From JBKEDC01 sp047972995 (lineage in GTDB: Bacteria; Bacteroidota; Bacteroidia; Bacteroidales; Prolixibacteraceae): a stretch of DNA of 64,000 nucleotides. The stretch lies in contig JBKEBD010000028.1 of NCBI GenBank assembly GCA_047972995.1, forward strand, positions 1 through 64,000, given 5' to 3'. This document shows positions 52,407 to 62,034 of the stretch, in pieces. Below the pieces are notes generated by a model. The model worked only from the letters and a program-made list of their open reading frames with translations. It was not told the origin of the DNA and did no database searches. The position numbers and the translations under genes were made by a program. How positions within the stretch are numbered: the first letter of the stretch is position 1; every line of letters starts with the position of its first letter.

Positions 52407-54128
52407 ATGAGTGTATCAGAATTAAGCGAACAAGAAGTAATTAGAAGAAATTCATTAGCCAAATTACGCGAACTAGGAATCGATGCTTACCCAGCACCTG
52501 AATTTCAAGTAAACGCCAAGGCTGCACAAATAAAAAACGAATACAGCGAAGAAGCAAATAACTTTCAAGAAGTAGTGATGGCAGGTCGATTGATGAGCCG
52601 CCGTATCATGGGAAAAGCTTCTTTTGCAGAGTTGCAAGACGACTCAGGCAGAATACAAGTTTACATCAACCGAGATGAAATATGCCCTGAGGATGATAAA
52701 ACATTATACAACGATGTTTTCAAGAAATTGCTAGACATTGGCGATATCGTAGGTATTAAAGGTTTTGTGTTTAAAACCCAAGTGGGGGAAACATCTGTTC
52801 ACGTGAAAGAATTAATCGTGTTGAGTAAATCAATCCGACCACTTCCCATTGTGAAAGAAAAAGATGGTAAAACATTCGACGCATTCACCGACCCAGAAAT
52901 GCGCTATCGTCAGCGTTATGTAGATTTGATTGTAAACCCACAAGTGAAAGACACTTTCATTAAGCGCACAAAGATTGTGAATACCATGCGCCAAATGTTC
53001 AATGAACATGGCTACCTTGAAGTGGAAACTCCAATCTTACAATCAATTCCGGGGGGAGCAACAGCACGCCCATTTATAACGCACCACAATGCGCTAGACA
53101 TTCCATTGTATATGCGTATTGCCAATGAACTTTACTTAAAACGACTCATTGTAGGTGGTTTCGATGGTGTGTATGAGTTCGCCAAAGACTTCCGCAACGA
53201 AGGAATGGACAGAACACACAACCCAGAGTTCACCGTAATGGAAATCTATGTGGCATATAAAGACTACAAGTGGATGATGCAATTCACCGAGCAAATGTTA
53301 GAGCGCGTAGCTTTGGCGTTGCACGGCACCACCGAGGTGAAAGTGGGTGAGCATACAATCAACTATAAAGCACCATATCCTCGCGTAACCATGTGTGGCG
53401 CAATTAAAGAGCACACCGGTTATGATGTGGAAGGCAAGTCGGAAGCCGAACTACGTGAAATATGTAAAGCATTGGATATCGAGATTGATGAAACCATGGG
53501 TAAAGGAAAACTTATCGATGAAATCTTCGGTGAAAAATGTGAAGCAAACTATATTCAGCCAACTTTTATTATTGACTATCCGGTGGAAATGTCGCCATTG
53601 ACAAAAAAACATCGCGACAATCCCGAGTTGACCGAGCGTTTCGAATTGATGGTTTGTGGAAAAGAACTAGCTAATGCCTATTCGGAATTGAACGACCCAA
53701 TCGACCAACGTGAACGCTTTGAAGACCAAATGAAATTGTCGGAAAAAGGCGATGATGAAGCTATGTTTATCGACCAAGACTTCTTGCGTGCCCTAGAGTA
53801 TGGAATGCCTCCAACATCGGGCATGGGTATTGGTATCGACCGATTAACTATGTTTATGACTGGAGAGCAATCAATTCAAGATGTATTGTTCTTCCCACAA
53901 ATGAAACCCGAAAAGAAAGACACTGCCGATGCTAACGAAGCTTTTGAAGCCATAGGCGTATCTGCCGAATGGATTGAAGTATTGCGTAAGCTAGGTTTCA
54001 AAAAAGTGGCAGCTTTACAAGAAGCTTCTGCCGGAAAATTATTCAATGACTTGTGTGGCTATAATAAAAAGAATAAATTAGGGCTGCAAAATCCATCCGC
54101 CGATGACGTAAAAGGCTGGTTGAGCTAA
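52407..54128 (+). CDS. lysS: Lysyl-tRNA synthetase (class II)
   Basis: The 573-residue enzyme has the OB fold (VVMAGRLMSRRIMGKASFAEL), motif 2 (FAKDFRNEGMDRTHNPEFTVME) and motif 3 (GMGIGIDRLTMFMTGE). After the usual end (VLFFPQMKPE) it carries ~70 further residues with a helix-hairpin-helix-like pattern (WIEVLRKLGFKKVAALQEASAGKL), an extension common in Bacteroidetes LysRS. A -7 box TATCTTTG (52378-52385) precedes it. It leads the lysS-gpsA-pgi operon. Confidence 0.97.
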   Translation: MSVSELSEQEVIRRNSLAKLRELGIDAYPAPEFQVNAKAAQIKNEYSEEANNFQEVVMAGRLMSRRIMGKASFAELQDDSGRIQVYINRDEICPEDDKTLYNDVFKKLLDIGDIVGIKGFVFKTQVGETSVHVKELIVLSKSIRPLPIVKEKDGKTFDAFTDPEMRYRQRYVDLIVNPQVKDTFIKRTKIVNTMRQMFNEHGYLEVETPILQSIPGGATARPFITHHNALDIPLYMRIANELYLKRLIVGGFDGVYEFAKDFRNEGMDRTHNPEFTVMEIYVAYKDYKWMMQFTEQMLERVALALHGTTEVKVGEHTINYKAPYPRVTMCGAIKEHTGYDVEGKSEAELREICKALDIEIDETMGKGKLIDEIFGEKCEANYIQPTFIIDYPVEMSPLTKKHRDNPELTERFELMVCGKELANAYSELNDPIDQRERFEDQMKLSEKGDDEAMFIDQDFLRALEYGMPPTSGMGIGIDRLTMFMTGEQSIQDVLFFPQMKPEKKDTADANEAFEAIGVSAEWIEVLRKLGFKKVAALQEASAGKLFNDLCGYNKKNKLGLQNPSADDVKGWLS

Positions 54129-54143
54129 ACCAAAACTAATATT

Positions 54144-55145
54144 ATGAGTATTCATAAAGATTCCAAAGTTGCTATGGTTGGTAGCGGAAGCTGGGCAACA
54201 GCTTTGGCGAAAATTATCATGTGCAATGTAGATTCGCTATCGTGGTATTTCCGTAAGGAAGAAACGATTGAAGAATTTCGGAAGTATGGACACAACCCAC
54301 GCTATTTGCGTGGAGTAGAGTTTGAACTCGAAAGAATAAAGTTTTATAACGACATTAACCAAATTATTGAAGATAATGAAATCATCATTATAGCTATTCC
54401 TTCGGCTTTCCTCAATGGAATGCTTTCGCAAGTGACGGTTTCATGGGCAAATAAATATATTGTGTCGGCGGTGAAGGGTATCGTGCCTGAAACCAATGAG
54501 GTAATTTGCCAATATATGCACAATAAATTTGGTATTACTTTTGAGCGAATGAGTGTTATTGCAGGTCCTTGCCATGCTGAAGAAGTGGCATTGGAACGAC
54601 TGTCGTATCTCACTATTGCGTGCCCCGATTTGCGCAGAGCTCGATTTATTGCCGATTTAATTCAATGTCCGTTTATCAATGCCAACGTGAGCGATGATAT
54701 TTGGGGTACTGAGTATGCTTCGGTGTTGAAAAACATCATTGCCATTGCTTCGGGAATCATGCACGGATTGCGCCATGGCGATAACTTTCAAGCCGTTTTG
54801 GTTTCAAATGCAGCGCAAGAAATACAGCGTTTCATCGACAAGGTGCATCCCATCGACCGCGATATTGTAAGTTCAGCCTATTTGGGCGATTTGCTCGTAA
54901 CGGCTTATTCGCAGTTTTCGCGAAACCGCACATTCGGAACCATGGTAGGAAAAGGATACACCATTAAAACAGCGCAGTTAGAAATGCACATGGTGGCAGA
55001 GGGCTATTATGCTTCGAAATGTTTGCATGAAATTAATGAAGATTACAAGGTGAACCTTCCTATTTGCAACATGGTTTATAATGTGCTTTATGGTGGTGCA
55101 AGTGCCTCAATAGAGGCGTTGGAACTAACAAAGAAACTACGATGA
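54144..55145 (+). CDS. gpsA: NAD(P)H-dependent glycerol-3-phosphate dehydrogenase
   Basis: The 333-residue enzyme makes sn-glycerol-3-phosphate from dihydroxyacetone phosphate for phospholipids. The nucleotide-binding motif is VAMVGSGSWATALAKII. The catalytic Lys is in YIVSAVKGI or EYASVLKNIIAIASGI, and GLRHGDNFQAVLVSNAAQEI is the family's substrate helix. It lies 15 bp after lysS and 13 bp before pgi. Confidence 0.95.
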   Translation: MSIHKDSKVAMVGSGSWATALAKIIMCNVDSLSWYFRKEETIEEFRKYGHNPRYLRGVEFELERIKFYNDINQIIEDNEIIIIAIPSAFLNGMLSQVTVSWANKYIVSAVKGIVPETNEVICQYMHNKFGITFERMSVIAGPCHAEEVALERLSYLTIACPDLRRARFIADLIQCPFINANVSDDIWGTEYASVLKNIIAIASGIMHGLRHGDNFQAVLVSNAAQEIQRFIDKVHPIDRDIVSSAYLGDLLVTAYSQFSRNRTFGTMVGKGYTIKTAQLEMHMVAEGYYASKCLHEINEDYKVNLPICNMVYNVLYGGASASIEALELTKKLR

Positions 55146-55158
55146 TAAAATAAAAACG

Positions 55159-56502
55159 ATGGAAAATATTAAATTAGATTACAGCAGCGTGCTTGGTTTT
55201 GTGACACAAGACCAAGTGAATGCACAAGCTGAATTGGCGAATAAGCAACTGGAAAAATTGTATAACAAAACAGGCAAAGGCAACGACTTTTTGGGTTGGG
55301 TGAACTTGCCATCAGGCATTTCAGAAGCTCATTTGGCAGATGTAGAGGCTACTGCAAAATCACTTCGCGACAAGAAAATTGAAGTTCTTGTGGTAGTAGG
55401 CATTGGAGGTTCTTACCTTGGTGCTAAAGCTGTGGTAGATGCTTTAACAGATACTTTTGCGCACTTGAAGGGTAGCGATGCACCTCATATTATATTTGCA
55501 GGTCAGAATATTGGAGAAGACTACCTCAGTGAATTGCGCGAATTGTTGGCAGATAAAGAATATGCAATCTGTGTGATTTCAAAATCGGGAACTACTACAG
55601 AACCAGCTATTGCCTTCCGTTTGTTGAAGCAAGACATTGAAACAAAATATGGCAAAGAAGAAGCGGTAAGCCGAATTGTAGCTGTTACCGATGAAAAACG
55701 TGGCGCATTGCGCACCATGGCAACTGCTGAAGGATATAAAACTTTCGTTATTCCTGATGATGTGGGTGGACGTTATTCAGTGCTTACACCGGTAGGTTTA
55801 GTGGCTATTGCATGTGCGGGCTACAATGTGCGCGAATTGGTTAAAGGAGCTGCCGATATGGAAGCTGCAACTAAACCTGGCGCACCATTTGAGGAGAATA
55901 TTGCTGCACAATATGCCGTGGTTAGAAATGAACTCTATAAGTCGGGCAAAATGATTGAAATCATGGTGAACTACGAGCCCAAACTACACTATTTCAGCGA
56001 GTGGTGGAAGCAACTTTATGGCGAGAGTGAAGGTAAAGAGAATAAAGGAATTTTCCCTGCAAGTGTTGATTTTAGTTCAGACTTGCACTCTATGGGGCAA
56101 TATATTCAAGAAGGTGAACGTAAGCTTTTTGAAACAGTGCTTTCTGTGGCTAAAGTAAATCAAACGTTGACTATCCCTGCCGATGAAGCAAATCACGATG
56201 GTTTGAATTATTTGGCAGGAAAAAGAATTGACGAAGTGAATAAAATGGCAGAACTAGGAACTCGCATTGCTCACGTTGATGGGGGAGTGCCTAATGTGCG
56301 TATTGAAATTCCTCAGCTTTCGGCTTACTATATAGGGCAACTTATCTATTTCTTCGAAATAGCTTGTGGAATTAGTGGTTATCTTTTAGATGTGAACCCA
56401 TTCGACCAACCCGGTGTTGAAGCATATAAAAGCAATATGTTTGCTTTGCTAGAGAAGCCGGGGTTTGAAGAAGCAACGAAAGCAATTAAAGCTCGTTTGT
56501 AA
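55159..56502 (+). CDS. pgi: Glucose-6-phosphate isomerase
   Basis: The 447-residue enzyme interconverts glucose-6-P and fructose-6-P. Motifs seen: VVVGIGGSYLGAKAVVDAL, VISKSGTTTEPAIAFR, catalytic Glu in QLYGESEGKENKGIFP, His in DFSSDLHSMGQYIQEG, and Lys in QPGVEAYKSNMFALL. The length is that of the short bacterial type. It closes the operon with a strong terminator behind it. Confidence 0.97.
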   Translation: MENIKLDYSSVLGFVTQDQVNAQAELANKQLEKLYNKTGKGNDFLGWVNLPSGISEAHLADVEATAKSLRDKKIEVLVVVGIGGSYLGAKAVVDALTDTFAHLKGSDAPHIIFAGQNIGEDYLSELRELLADKEYAICVISKSGTTTEPAIAFRLLKQDIETKYGKEEAVSRIVAVTDEKRGALRTMATAEGYKTFVIPDDVGGRYSVLTPVGLVAIACAGYNVRELVKGAADMEAATKPGAPFEENIAAQYAVVRNELYKSGKMIEIMVNYEPKLHYFSEWWKQLYGESEGKENKGIFPASVDFSSDLHSMGQYIQEGERKLFETVLSVAKVNQTLTIPADEANHDGLNYLAGKRIDEVNKMAELGTRIAHVDGGVPNVRIEIPQLSAYYIGQLIYFFEIACGISGYLLDVNPFDQPGVEAYKSNMFALLEKPGFEEATKAIKARL

Positions 56503-56598
56503 CTGGCTTTAAAGATTTTTTAAGAGAAGCCACTTGTGAAAACTTATTGTTAATGAAGGAGATAAGTACTTAAAGCAGCTTTCAAAAAATATCGATAA

Positions 56599-56640
56599 AA
56601 TTAAACCCCGTTAAGTTCAAACTTAATGGGGTTTAATTTT
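56599..56640 (+). terminator. Terminator of the lysS-gpsA-pgi operon
   Basis: TTAAACCCC.TTAAGTT pairs with ACTTAA.GGGGTTTAA around CAA with one mismatch, followed by TTTT. Confidence 0.92.
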
Positions 56641-56693
56641 GTTTTTTATATATCTTTAGACCAACAGAATGATATATTCAAAAACAAATAGCC

Positions 56694-57281
56694 ATGAATG
56701 TTCTAGCGCACATATATTTATCGGGTGATTCAGAAGATTGTATGTTGGGTAACTTCATCGGCGATTTTGTGAAAGGTAAGGATTTTCAATATTATTCACC
56801 AGAGGTGCAGCGCGGTATTTTTATGCATCGCACCATCGATAGTTTTACAGATTCTCACCTTTTGGTAATGGAAGCGAAATCTTTTTTTAGAGATCCTTAC
56901 CGTAAATATGCTGGCGTGGTAGTCGACATCATCTTCGATTATTTTCTAATCAAGAATTGGAGTAGTTATTCCACGTTAACTTTACGCAACTACACGCAAC
57001 AAGCTCATGCAGTGCTGTTGAATAGATTTCATTTGCTTCCGCAAGGTGCTAAAGGGATGCTCATTAATTTCATTCGCAATAAACGCATTTTGCGTTATGC
57101 CACGCTGGAGGGAATTGAAAATACCTTGAGCACCATGTCGAAGTTTACCAGTTTGCCAAACTATTCTGCCCGTGCCATTCAAATTATAGCTGAAGAGGAA
57201 GAAGAAATAAATACGCGATTTCTAGCTTTTTTTGCCGAGCTTCAAGCCGAGGTGAGCAATTTTAAACTGACCACAGTTTAA
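56694..57281 (+). CDS. Acyl-carrier-protein phosphodiesterase-like (AcpH family, HD-like)
   Basis: The 195 residues match the AcpH family: MNVLAHIYLSGDSEDCMLGNFIGDF at the start, GIFMHRTIDSFTDSH, and VVVDIIFDYFLIKNW, an all-helical HD-like metal site (His and Asp residues in LAH, GDF, HRTIDSFTD, DIIFD). E. coli AcpH removes 4'-phosphopantetheine from acyl carrier protein, but many relatives have not been tested. It is a single-gene unit with a TATCTTTA -7 box just upstream. Confidence 0.88.
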   Translation: MNVLAHIYLSGDSEDCMLGNFIGDFVKGKDFQYYSPEVQRGIFMHRTIDSFTDSHLLVMEAKSFFRDPYRKYAGVVVDIIFDYFLIKNWSSYSTLTLRNYTQQAHAVLLNRFHLLPQGAKGMLINFIRNKRILRYATLEGIENTLSTMSKFTSLPNYSARAIQIIAEEEEEINTRFLAFFAELQAEVSNFKLTTV

Positions 57282-57640
57282 GTTGGCGCTTTGTCGTTTG
57301 ATTTTCAAATAAGCTTTCGGTTGCATTGGATAAGCGTGCGTATTTTTCCGTTATTATCATTCCGTAGCGAACTGTGAGGCTATTTTTTAAGCTGAGAGTA
57401 GCTAAAAACAATAATTCTTAATGGATTAATAGGTGAGGTACCGAAAAAATGTTTATTTTAGCAGCTCAAATAAAAGTAATGTTCTTTAAATGTCAACAAA
57501 AACAAAAGAGAGCTACTTTATATTGATGCTAATGAGGTTTTTTTGGAAAATATTCGACGATTACTATTATACTTGGATAATTTTTTTACCTTTGCAGACC
57601 GATTGAGAAAATTAAATTACTGGAAATAAAATAATTTGAA
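57282..57640. promoter_or_regulatory. Gap upstream of the HU gene; -7 box at 57587-57594
   Basis: The 359-bp AT-rich gap has no open frame of note and no clear hairpin. TACCTTTG (57587-57594), followed by CAGACC, is an excellent -7 element. Transcription would start near 57601, about 40 nt before the HU start codon. No good TTTG box is visible at the usual distance. Confidence 0.6.
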
Positions 57641-57925
57641 ATGACAAAGGCAGATATTGTTAATGAAATTAGCAAGAATACGGGGATTGAGAAATCCATT
57701 GTGCTTCAAACCGTAGAAGCTTTCATGGATTCAGTAAAAGACTCCATGGCAAAGGGTAGAAATATTTACCTTCGTGGTTTTGGTAGCTTTGTAGTGAAGA
57801 AAAGAGCTCAAAAAACAGCTCGTAATATTACTAAGAATACAGCTATCGTAATTCCAGAGCATTTTATTCCTAGCTTTAAACCATCGAAGACATTTTTAGA
57901 ACAAGTTAAAAACAATGTAAATTAA
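57641..57925 (+). CDS. HU/IHF-family DNA-binding protein
   Basis: The 94-residue nucleoid protein has the complete HU fold: MTKADIVNEISKNTGIEKSIV, VKDSMAKGRNIYLRGFGSFVVKKR (dimer core), and the beta-arm ARNITKNTAIVIPEHFIPSFKPSK with the Pro that intercalates DNA. It binds and bends DNA. It starts the HU, small peptide, rng gene group. Confidence 0.95.
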   Translation: MTKADIVNEISKNTGIEKSIVLQTVEAFMDSVKDSMAKGRNIYLRGFGSFVVKKRAQKTARNITKNTAIVIPEHFIPSFKPSKTFLEQVKNNVN

Positions 57926-57931
57926 TAAATT

Positions 57932-58024
57932 ATGCCAAGCGGAAAGAAAAGAAAAAGACATAAGATGTCTACGCACAAGCGTAAGAAAAGACTTCGTAAA
58001 AACCGTCACAAGAAGAAGAAATAA
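57932..58024 (+). CDS. 30-residue basic ribosomal peptide, mS38/COX24 (AURKAIP1)-like
   Basis: This short frame starts 7 bp after the HU gene with ATG and ends at TAA (58022-58024). It reads MPSGKKRKRHKMSTHKRK and then KRLRKNRHKKKK; more than half of the residues are Lys or Arg. The pattern KRKRHKM..HKRKKRLRKNRHK is the core of the mitochondrial small-subunit protein mS38 (AURKAIP1/COX24), and Bacteroidetes genomes carry it as a separate peptide. It probably binds 16S rRNA in the 30S subunit. It is too short for most gene callers. Function is inferred from the family. Confidence 0.85.
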   Translation: MPSGKKRKRHKMSTHKRKKRLRKNRHKKKK

Positions 58025-58056
58025 TCTTCTTGTAAGGTTTTAAATGAAATCGCAAG

Positions 58057-58085
58057 ACCTGGGATGCCAAGCGTCCTGGGTTTTC
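58057..58085 (+). terminator. Terminator after the small ribosomal peptide
   Basis: ACCTGGGATGC (58057-58067) and GCGTCCTGGGT (58071-58081) pair over 11 positions with three G-U pairs around CAA; TTTTC follows. Confidence 0.75.
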
Positions 58086-58131
58086 TAGTTTTAGAGCAAA
58101 GCTCTAGTATTACCATTTAAATTATAATGAT

Positions 58132-59682
58132 ATGAGCAAAGAAATCGTTATTGATGTTGCTCAGTCAGAAGTAATGATTGCGCTGCTCGAAGAGAAGCGC
58201 CTTGTTGAACTTTCAAGAGACAAAAGCGATGCAAAATTTTCGGTAGGCGATATCTACTTAGGTAAAGTTAAGAAAATTATGCCAAGCTTGAATGCCGCAT
58301 TTGTAAATGTAGGCTATTCTAAAGATGCGTTCTTACATTATCAGGATTTAGGACCACAGTTTTCAACCTTAAATGAGTTTAGAAGTGTGTCTGCATCCAA
58401 GAAAACACGTATTAATTCCATAGACAAAATCAGACCTCATTCTGATATCTTTAAAGATGGAAAAATAACCGATGTGCTCAATGTAGGGCAGGATATTTTA
58501 GTTCAGGTTGCAAAAGAACCAATCAATTCTAAAGGTCCTCGCTTAACATCGGAACTATCAATTGCGGGTCGCAATATGGTGCTTTTACCATTTAGTGAGA
58601 AAATAAATATTTCCACTAAAATCAAATCGGCAGAAGAACGAAAAAGATTAAAGCACCTTATCGAATCAATCAAACCCAAAGGATATGGGGTGATTGTGCG
58701 TACAGCATGTGAAGGAAAACGTGTGGCAGAGCTCGATAAAGAACTCCGCCGATTGGTGCAGAAGTTTGAATCTTTATTTAAAACCATGCCAAAGGCTCAA
58801 GCACCTCAAATGGTGATTAGTGAATTGAGTAGGGCTGCTGCTATGATACGAGATATCTATACTCCAGAATTTAGCAGCATTGTGGTTAACGATGAAGAAA
58901 CAGCATCAAACATCAGCGACTATATTCGTCGCATTGACCCAGAAAAGACCAAAGTGGTAAAGCATTACACGGGTGGTCAGCCTATTTTTGATTATTACGG
59001 CGTAGATAAGCAGATTAAATCGGCTTTCGGAAAGACGGTAACATTCAAAAATGGAGCTTATTTGGTCATTGAACACACCGAAGCTTTTCATGTTATCGAT
59101 GTAAACTCAGGTAACCGTTCGAAAGCGGGTGTGGATCAAGAAACAAATGCTCTTGAAGTGAACTTGGCTGCTGTTGATGAAGTAGCAAGACAACTTAGAC
59201 TGAGAGACATGGGCGGAATTATTGTAATCGACTTTATCGATATGCATACCGCCGAAAACAAGAAGAAGGTTCTAGATCGAATGCGCGATATGATGAAAGA
59301 GGATCGCACCAAACACAATATTTTGCCTTTGAGCAAATTTTGTTTGATGCAAATTACTCGTCAGCGCGTGCGTATGGAACAACACGTAGAAACAGCAGAG
59401 GTTTGCCCCACTTGTAAAGGGGCGGGAAAAGTAACACCAACTGTTTTACTTGTAGATGAAATTGCAGGAAAATTGGAATATATATTCAATGATCTGCATA
59501 AAAAGAAATTAAGAATTGAAGTTCATCCATTTGTTGAAGCATACCTTACGAAAGGTATTTTTTCTACTCAACTAAAATGGAGGCTTAAATTCAAGAAGAA
59601 AACAGTAATACAATCATCTCCGGCACTCGGATTCTTAGATTGCCGATTCTTCGATGAAGATGATAATGAGATTGTATTTTAA
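58132..59682 (+). CDS. rng: Ribonuclease G (Rne/Rng family)
   Basis: The 516-residue endoribonuclease cuts single-stranded A/U-rich RNA and takes part in rRNA maturation. It has an S1 domain near the start (VGDIYLGKVKKIMPSLNAAFVNVGYSKDAFLHY), the RNase H/DNase I-like catalytic part with the Mg2+ Asp residues (HVIDVNSG, GGIIVIDFIDM), and the Zn-link CPTCKGAGK. There is no long C-terminal scaffold as in RNase E. The gene order HU, small peptide, rng is typical of the phylum. Confidence 0.96.
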   Translation: MSKEIVIDVAQSEVMIALLEEKRLVELSRDKSDAKFSVGDIYLGKVKKIMPSLNAAFVNVGYSKDAFLHYQDLGPQFSTLNEFRSVSASKKTRINSIDKIRPHSDIFKDGKITDVLNVGQDILVQVAKEPINSKGPRLTSELSIAGRNMVLLPFSEKINISTKIKSAEERKRLKHLIESIKPKGYGVIVRTACEGKRVAELDKELRRLVQKFESLFKTMPKAQAPQMVISELSRAAAMIRDIYTPEFSSIVVNDEETASNISDYIRRIDPEKTKVVKHYTGGQPIFDYYGVDKQIKSAFGKTVTFKNGAYLVIEHTEAFHVIDVNSGNRSKAGVDQETNALEVNLAAVDEVARQLRLRDMGGIIVIDFIDMHTAENKKKVLDRMRDMMKEDRTKHNILPLSKFCLMQITRQRVRMEQHVETAEVCPTCKGAGKVTPTVLLVDEIAGKLEYIFNDLHKKKLRIEVHPFVEAYLTKGIFSTQLKWRLKFKKKTVIQSSPALGFLDCRFFDEDDNEIVF

Positions 59683-59690
59683 TCATTTAT

Positions 59691-59729
59691 AAATCCCGAA
59701 ACTTTATAATGTTTCGGGATTTATTATTT
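59691..59729 (+). terminator. rng terminator
   Basis: AAATCCCGAAAC (59691-59702) and GTTTCGGGATTT (59711-59722) pair perfectly over 12 bp; ATTATTTTTG follows. Confidence 0.92.
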
Positions 59730-59865
59730 TTGTTCGGAATAAAAAAGAAACCTTTTTTGAATAGCCGAAAAGTTTGTTGCTTTTTCGTTGTGCTGGAAAG
59801 CGAAAAGACGAATTGAAATCACTAAAGCGGCTATAAAATCAGGATTATAAATAGATAAATAATCA

Positions 59866-61347
59866 ATGAGTGTTGTAGATGTTGTCGTGTTTTGTGCTTA
59901 TTTGTTGGGCATCGTTCTTTTCGGACTTTCGTTTTACAAGAAAAATAAATCGGCAGAAGCTTTCACTTTAGGCAATCAGCGGATCCCTACTTGGGTAGTT
60001 TCGTTGTCGATATTTGCCACTTTTGTGAGTAGTATCAGCTATTTAGGCTTGCCAGGGCAAGCATTTGCTTCTAATTGGAATCCTTTTGTGTTTAGCCTGA
60101 GCATTCCCTTGGCTTCTTATGTGGCGGTGCGTTTCTTCGTTCCGCTTTATCGCGAAGTGAACAGTCCTTCGGCTTACACGTATTTAGAAATGCGATTCGG
60201 AGCTTGGGCAAAGAATTATGCATCGGTCATGTATCTGCTCACACAGTTAATGCGTGCGGGCACCATTCTATTTCTTCTTTCATTATTGGCAAGCACTATG
60301 CTTGACCTGCCTATTACCACAATTATTATAGTAGCAGGCGTGAGTGTAATGCTCTATTCCATGTTGGGGGGCATTCAAGCCGTGGTATGGACTGATGCCA
60401 TTCAAGCAATCATTTTAATTCTTGGAGCTTTTCTCTGTTTATTTATCATTCTAATAGAATTGCCGGGCGGGGTGAGTCAGGTTATTCAGGAAGGGGCGAT
60501 GGCTCATAAATTTAGCTTGGGAGATATGAATTTCGATTTAACAAGCTCCTCGTTTTGGTGCGTGCTGATTTATGGCTTGTTCATCAACCTACAAAATTAT
60601 GGGATAGACCAAAATTATATTCAGCGATACATGACATCGAGTAGTGAAAAAGAAGCAAAGAAATCGGCTGTGAGCGGGAGCTTGTTGTACATTCCGGTTT
60701 CGTTATTGTTTGTTTTCATTGGCACAGCGCTTTTTGTTTATTATAGACAGTTTCCGCAGCTCCTACCAGAGCGTCTGCCTATCGATCAGGTTTTCCCTTA
60801 TTTTATTGCTCATCAATTGCCCGTTGGTTTTAAGGGATTCCTCATGGCATCGATTTTTGCTGCGGGACTGAGCACAGTATCTACTTCTATCAATAGCTCG
60901 GCAACTGTCATTCTTACTGATTTTTGTCATATTCCGAAGTTAACCAAGGGAGCCAATAGGCGACAAATGCAGATTTTATATTTGTCGTCGTTGTTGTTTA
61001 GCGCCCTGAGTGTTTGCATTGCCTTGGCCATGATAAATGTAAAAAGCGCGCTCGACACTTGGTGGCAGTTGGCATCGATATTTAGCGGGGGAATGTTAGG
61101 ATTATTTTTATTAGGATTTGTGGGAAAACGAGTAGAAGCAAAGGCTGCCAAAGTGGGGGTGCTTTTCGGTGTTTTTCTAATTGCATGGATGAGTATTTCG
61201 CCAATCTATTTTCCACAATGGGGTTTAAATGCTTTTATGAGCCCTTTTCATAAAAATATGGACATAGTTTTCGGAACAAGTATTATCTTTATAGTGGGAT
61301 TTTTGCTAACATTCTTGTGGCAAGATCGAAAAAAAGAGAAAATATGA
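59866..61347 (+). CDS. Sodium:solute symporter (SSS family)
   Basis: The 493-residue carrier has about 13 membrane segments. The SSS features are AEAFTLGNQRIPTWVVSLSIFATFVSS near residue 27, FVPLYREVNSPSAYTYLEMRFG, GGIQAVVWTDAIQAIILILGA, and NYGIDQNYIQRYM. Family members bring in sugars, sialic acid, proline or pantothenate with Na+; the substrate here cannot be told. The stop codon overlaps the start of the channel gene (ATGA), so translation is coupled. The pullulanase downstream suggests a sugar. Confidence 0.9.
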   Translation: MSVVDVVVFCAYLLGIVLFGLSFYKKNKSAEAFTLGNQRIPTWVVSLSIFATFVSSISYLGLPGQAFASNWNPFVFSLSIPLASYVAVRFFVPLYREVNSPSAYTYLEMRFGAWAKNYASVMYLLTQLMRAGTILFLLSLLASTMLDLPITTIIIVAGVSVMLYSMLGGIQAVVWTDAIQAIILILGAFLCLFIILIELPGGVSQVIQEGAMAHKFSLGDMNFDLTSSSFWCVLIYGLFINLQNYGIDQNYIQRYMTSSSEKEAKKSAVSGSLLYIPVSLLFVFIGTALFVYYRQFPQLLPERLPIDQVFPYFIAHQLPVGFKGFLMASIFAAGLSTVSTSINSSATVILTDFCHIPKLTKGANRRQMQILYLSSLLFSALSVCIALAMINVKSALDTWWQLASIFSGGMLGLFLLGFVGKRVEAKAAKVGVLFGVFLIAWMSISPIYFPQWGLNAFMSPFHKNMDIVFGTSIIFIVGFLLTFLWQDRKKEKI

Positions 61348-62033
61348 TCGAACGAACAAAAAAGCATTGGAAACACTTTAGAGTGAGACTGAGTAATTAT
61401 GGAATGCTAGTAGCTATTTGCTTGGTTTTATTTTTACTTCCGGCATTAGCATTGCCCTATCAGGCGCATTTGTTTACTACGGGCATTTCGGTGATTATCA
61501 TTTTGAGTATTGAGGCAACAAGTCAGCATTTTAATGCGAGTAGGCGCTCGCAAGTGCTGGGTGCTCTTTTGGCTATTTGGATATCTCGATATACAGGGCA
61601 CTATTTCATAAAGATTATAGCGAACTTCTGGCTGTTTGTGTTTTTCGCTATGCGAGTGTTTATGTTTATTCGTGATTTGGCAGTTCGGAAAGAAGTAAAT
61701 GTGCGCGCAATTCTAGAATCAATTAATGGCTACCTTTTGTTGGGCATTGCCTTGGGGTTTTTGGTGTCGCTGGTGTCGATGATTTCGCCGGCAGCTTTCA
61801 CCTTTGATTTTAAAGATACGGTTTTAGATTATTATAATCCTTATTATTACGCTTTCGTAACGATGACAACCTTGGGTTATGGAGATTGTTTGCCACTTAC
61901 GAATGCAGGGAAAGCAATATCTGTTTTCATTTGTTTAGTGGGACAGTTATATTTGGTGACTGTCGTTTCCATGTTGATTGGACGATTGCTTGCCACGCAA
62001 GATATTGGTAAAAATCAGCTTCAAAATAAATAA
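61344..62033 (+). CDS. Potassium-channel-like membrane protein
   Basis: The 229-residue protein has about six membrane helices. The last two frame a pore loop with MTTLGYGDCLPLT (about residues 174-186); TLGYGD is the K+ selectivity filter. A start at ATG 61344 overlaps the symporter stop by 4 bp (ATGA) and yields MIERTKKHWKHFRVRL; the longer frame from 61317 lies inside the symporter gene and is unlikely. No RCK or cyclic-nucleotide domain follows, so gating control is not visible. It is wedged between the symporter and the pullulanase with no free spacing. Confidence 0.88.
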   Translation: MIERTKKHWKHFRVRLSNYGMLVAICLVLFLLPALALPYQAHLFTTGISVIIILSIEATSQHFNASRRSQVLGALLAIWISRYTGHYFIKIIANFWLFVFFAMRVFMFIRDLAVRKEVNVRAILESINGYLLLGIALGFLVSLVSMISPAAFTFDFKDTVLDYYNPYYYAFVTMTTLGYGDCLPLTNAGKAISVFICLVGQLYLVTVVSMLIGRLLATQDIGKNQLQNK

Positions 62034-62034
62034 T

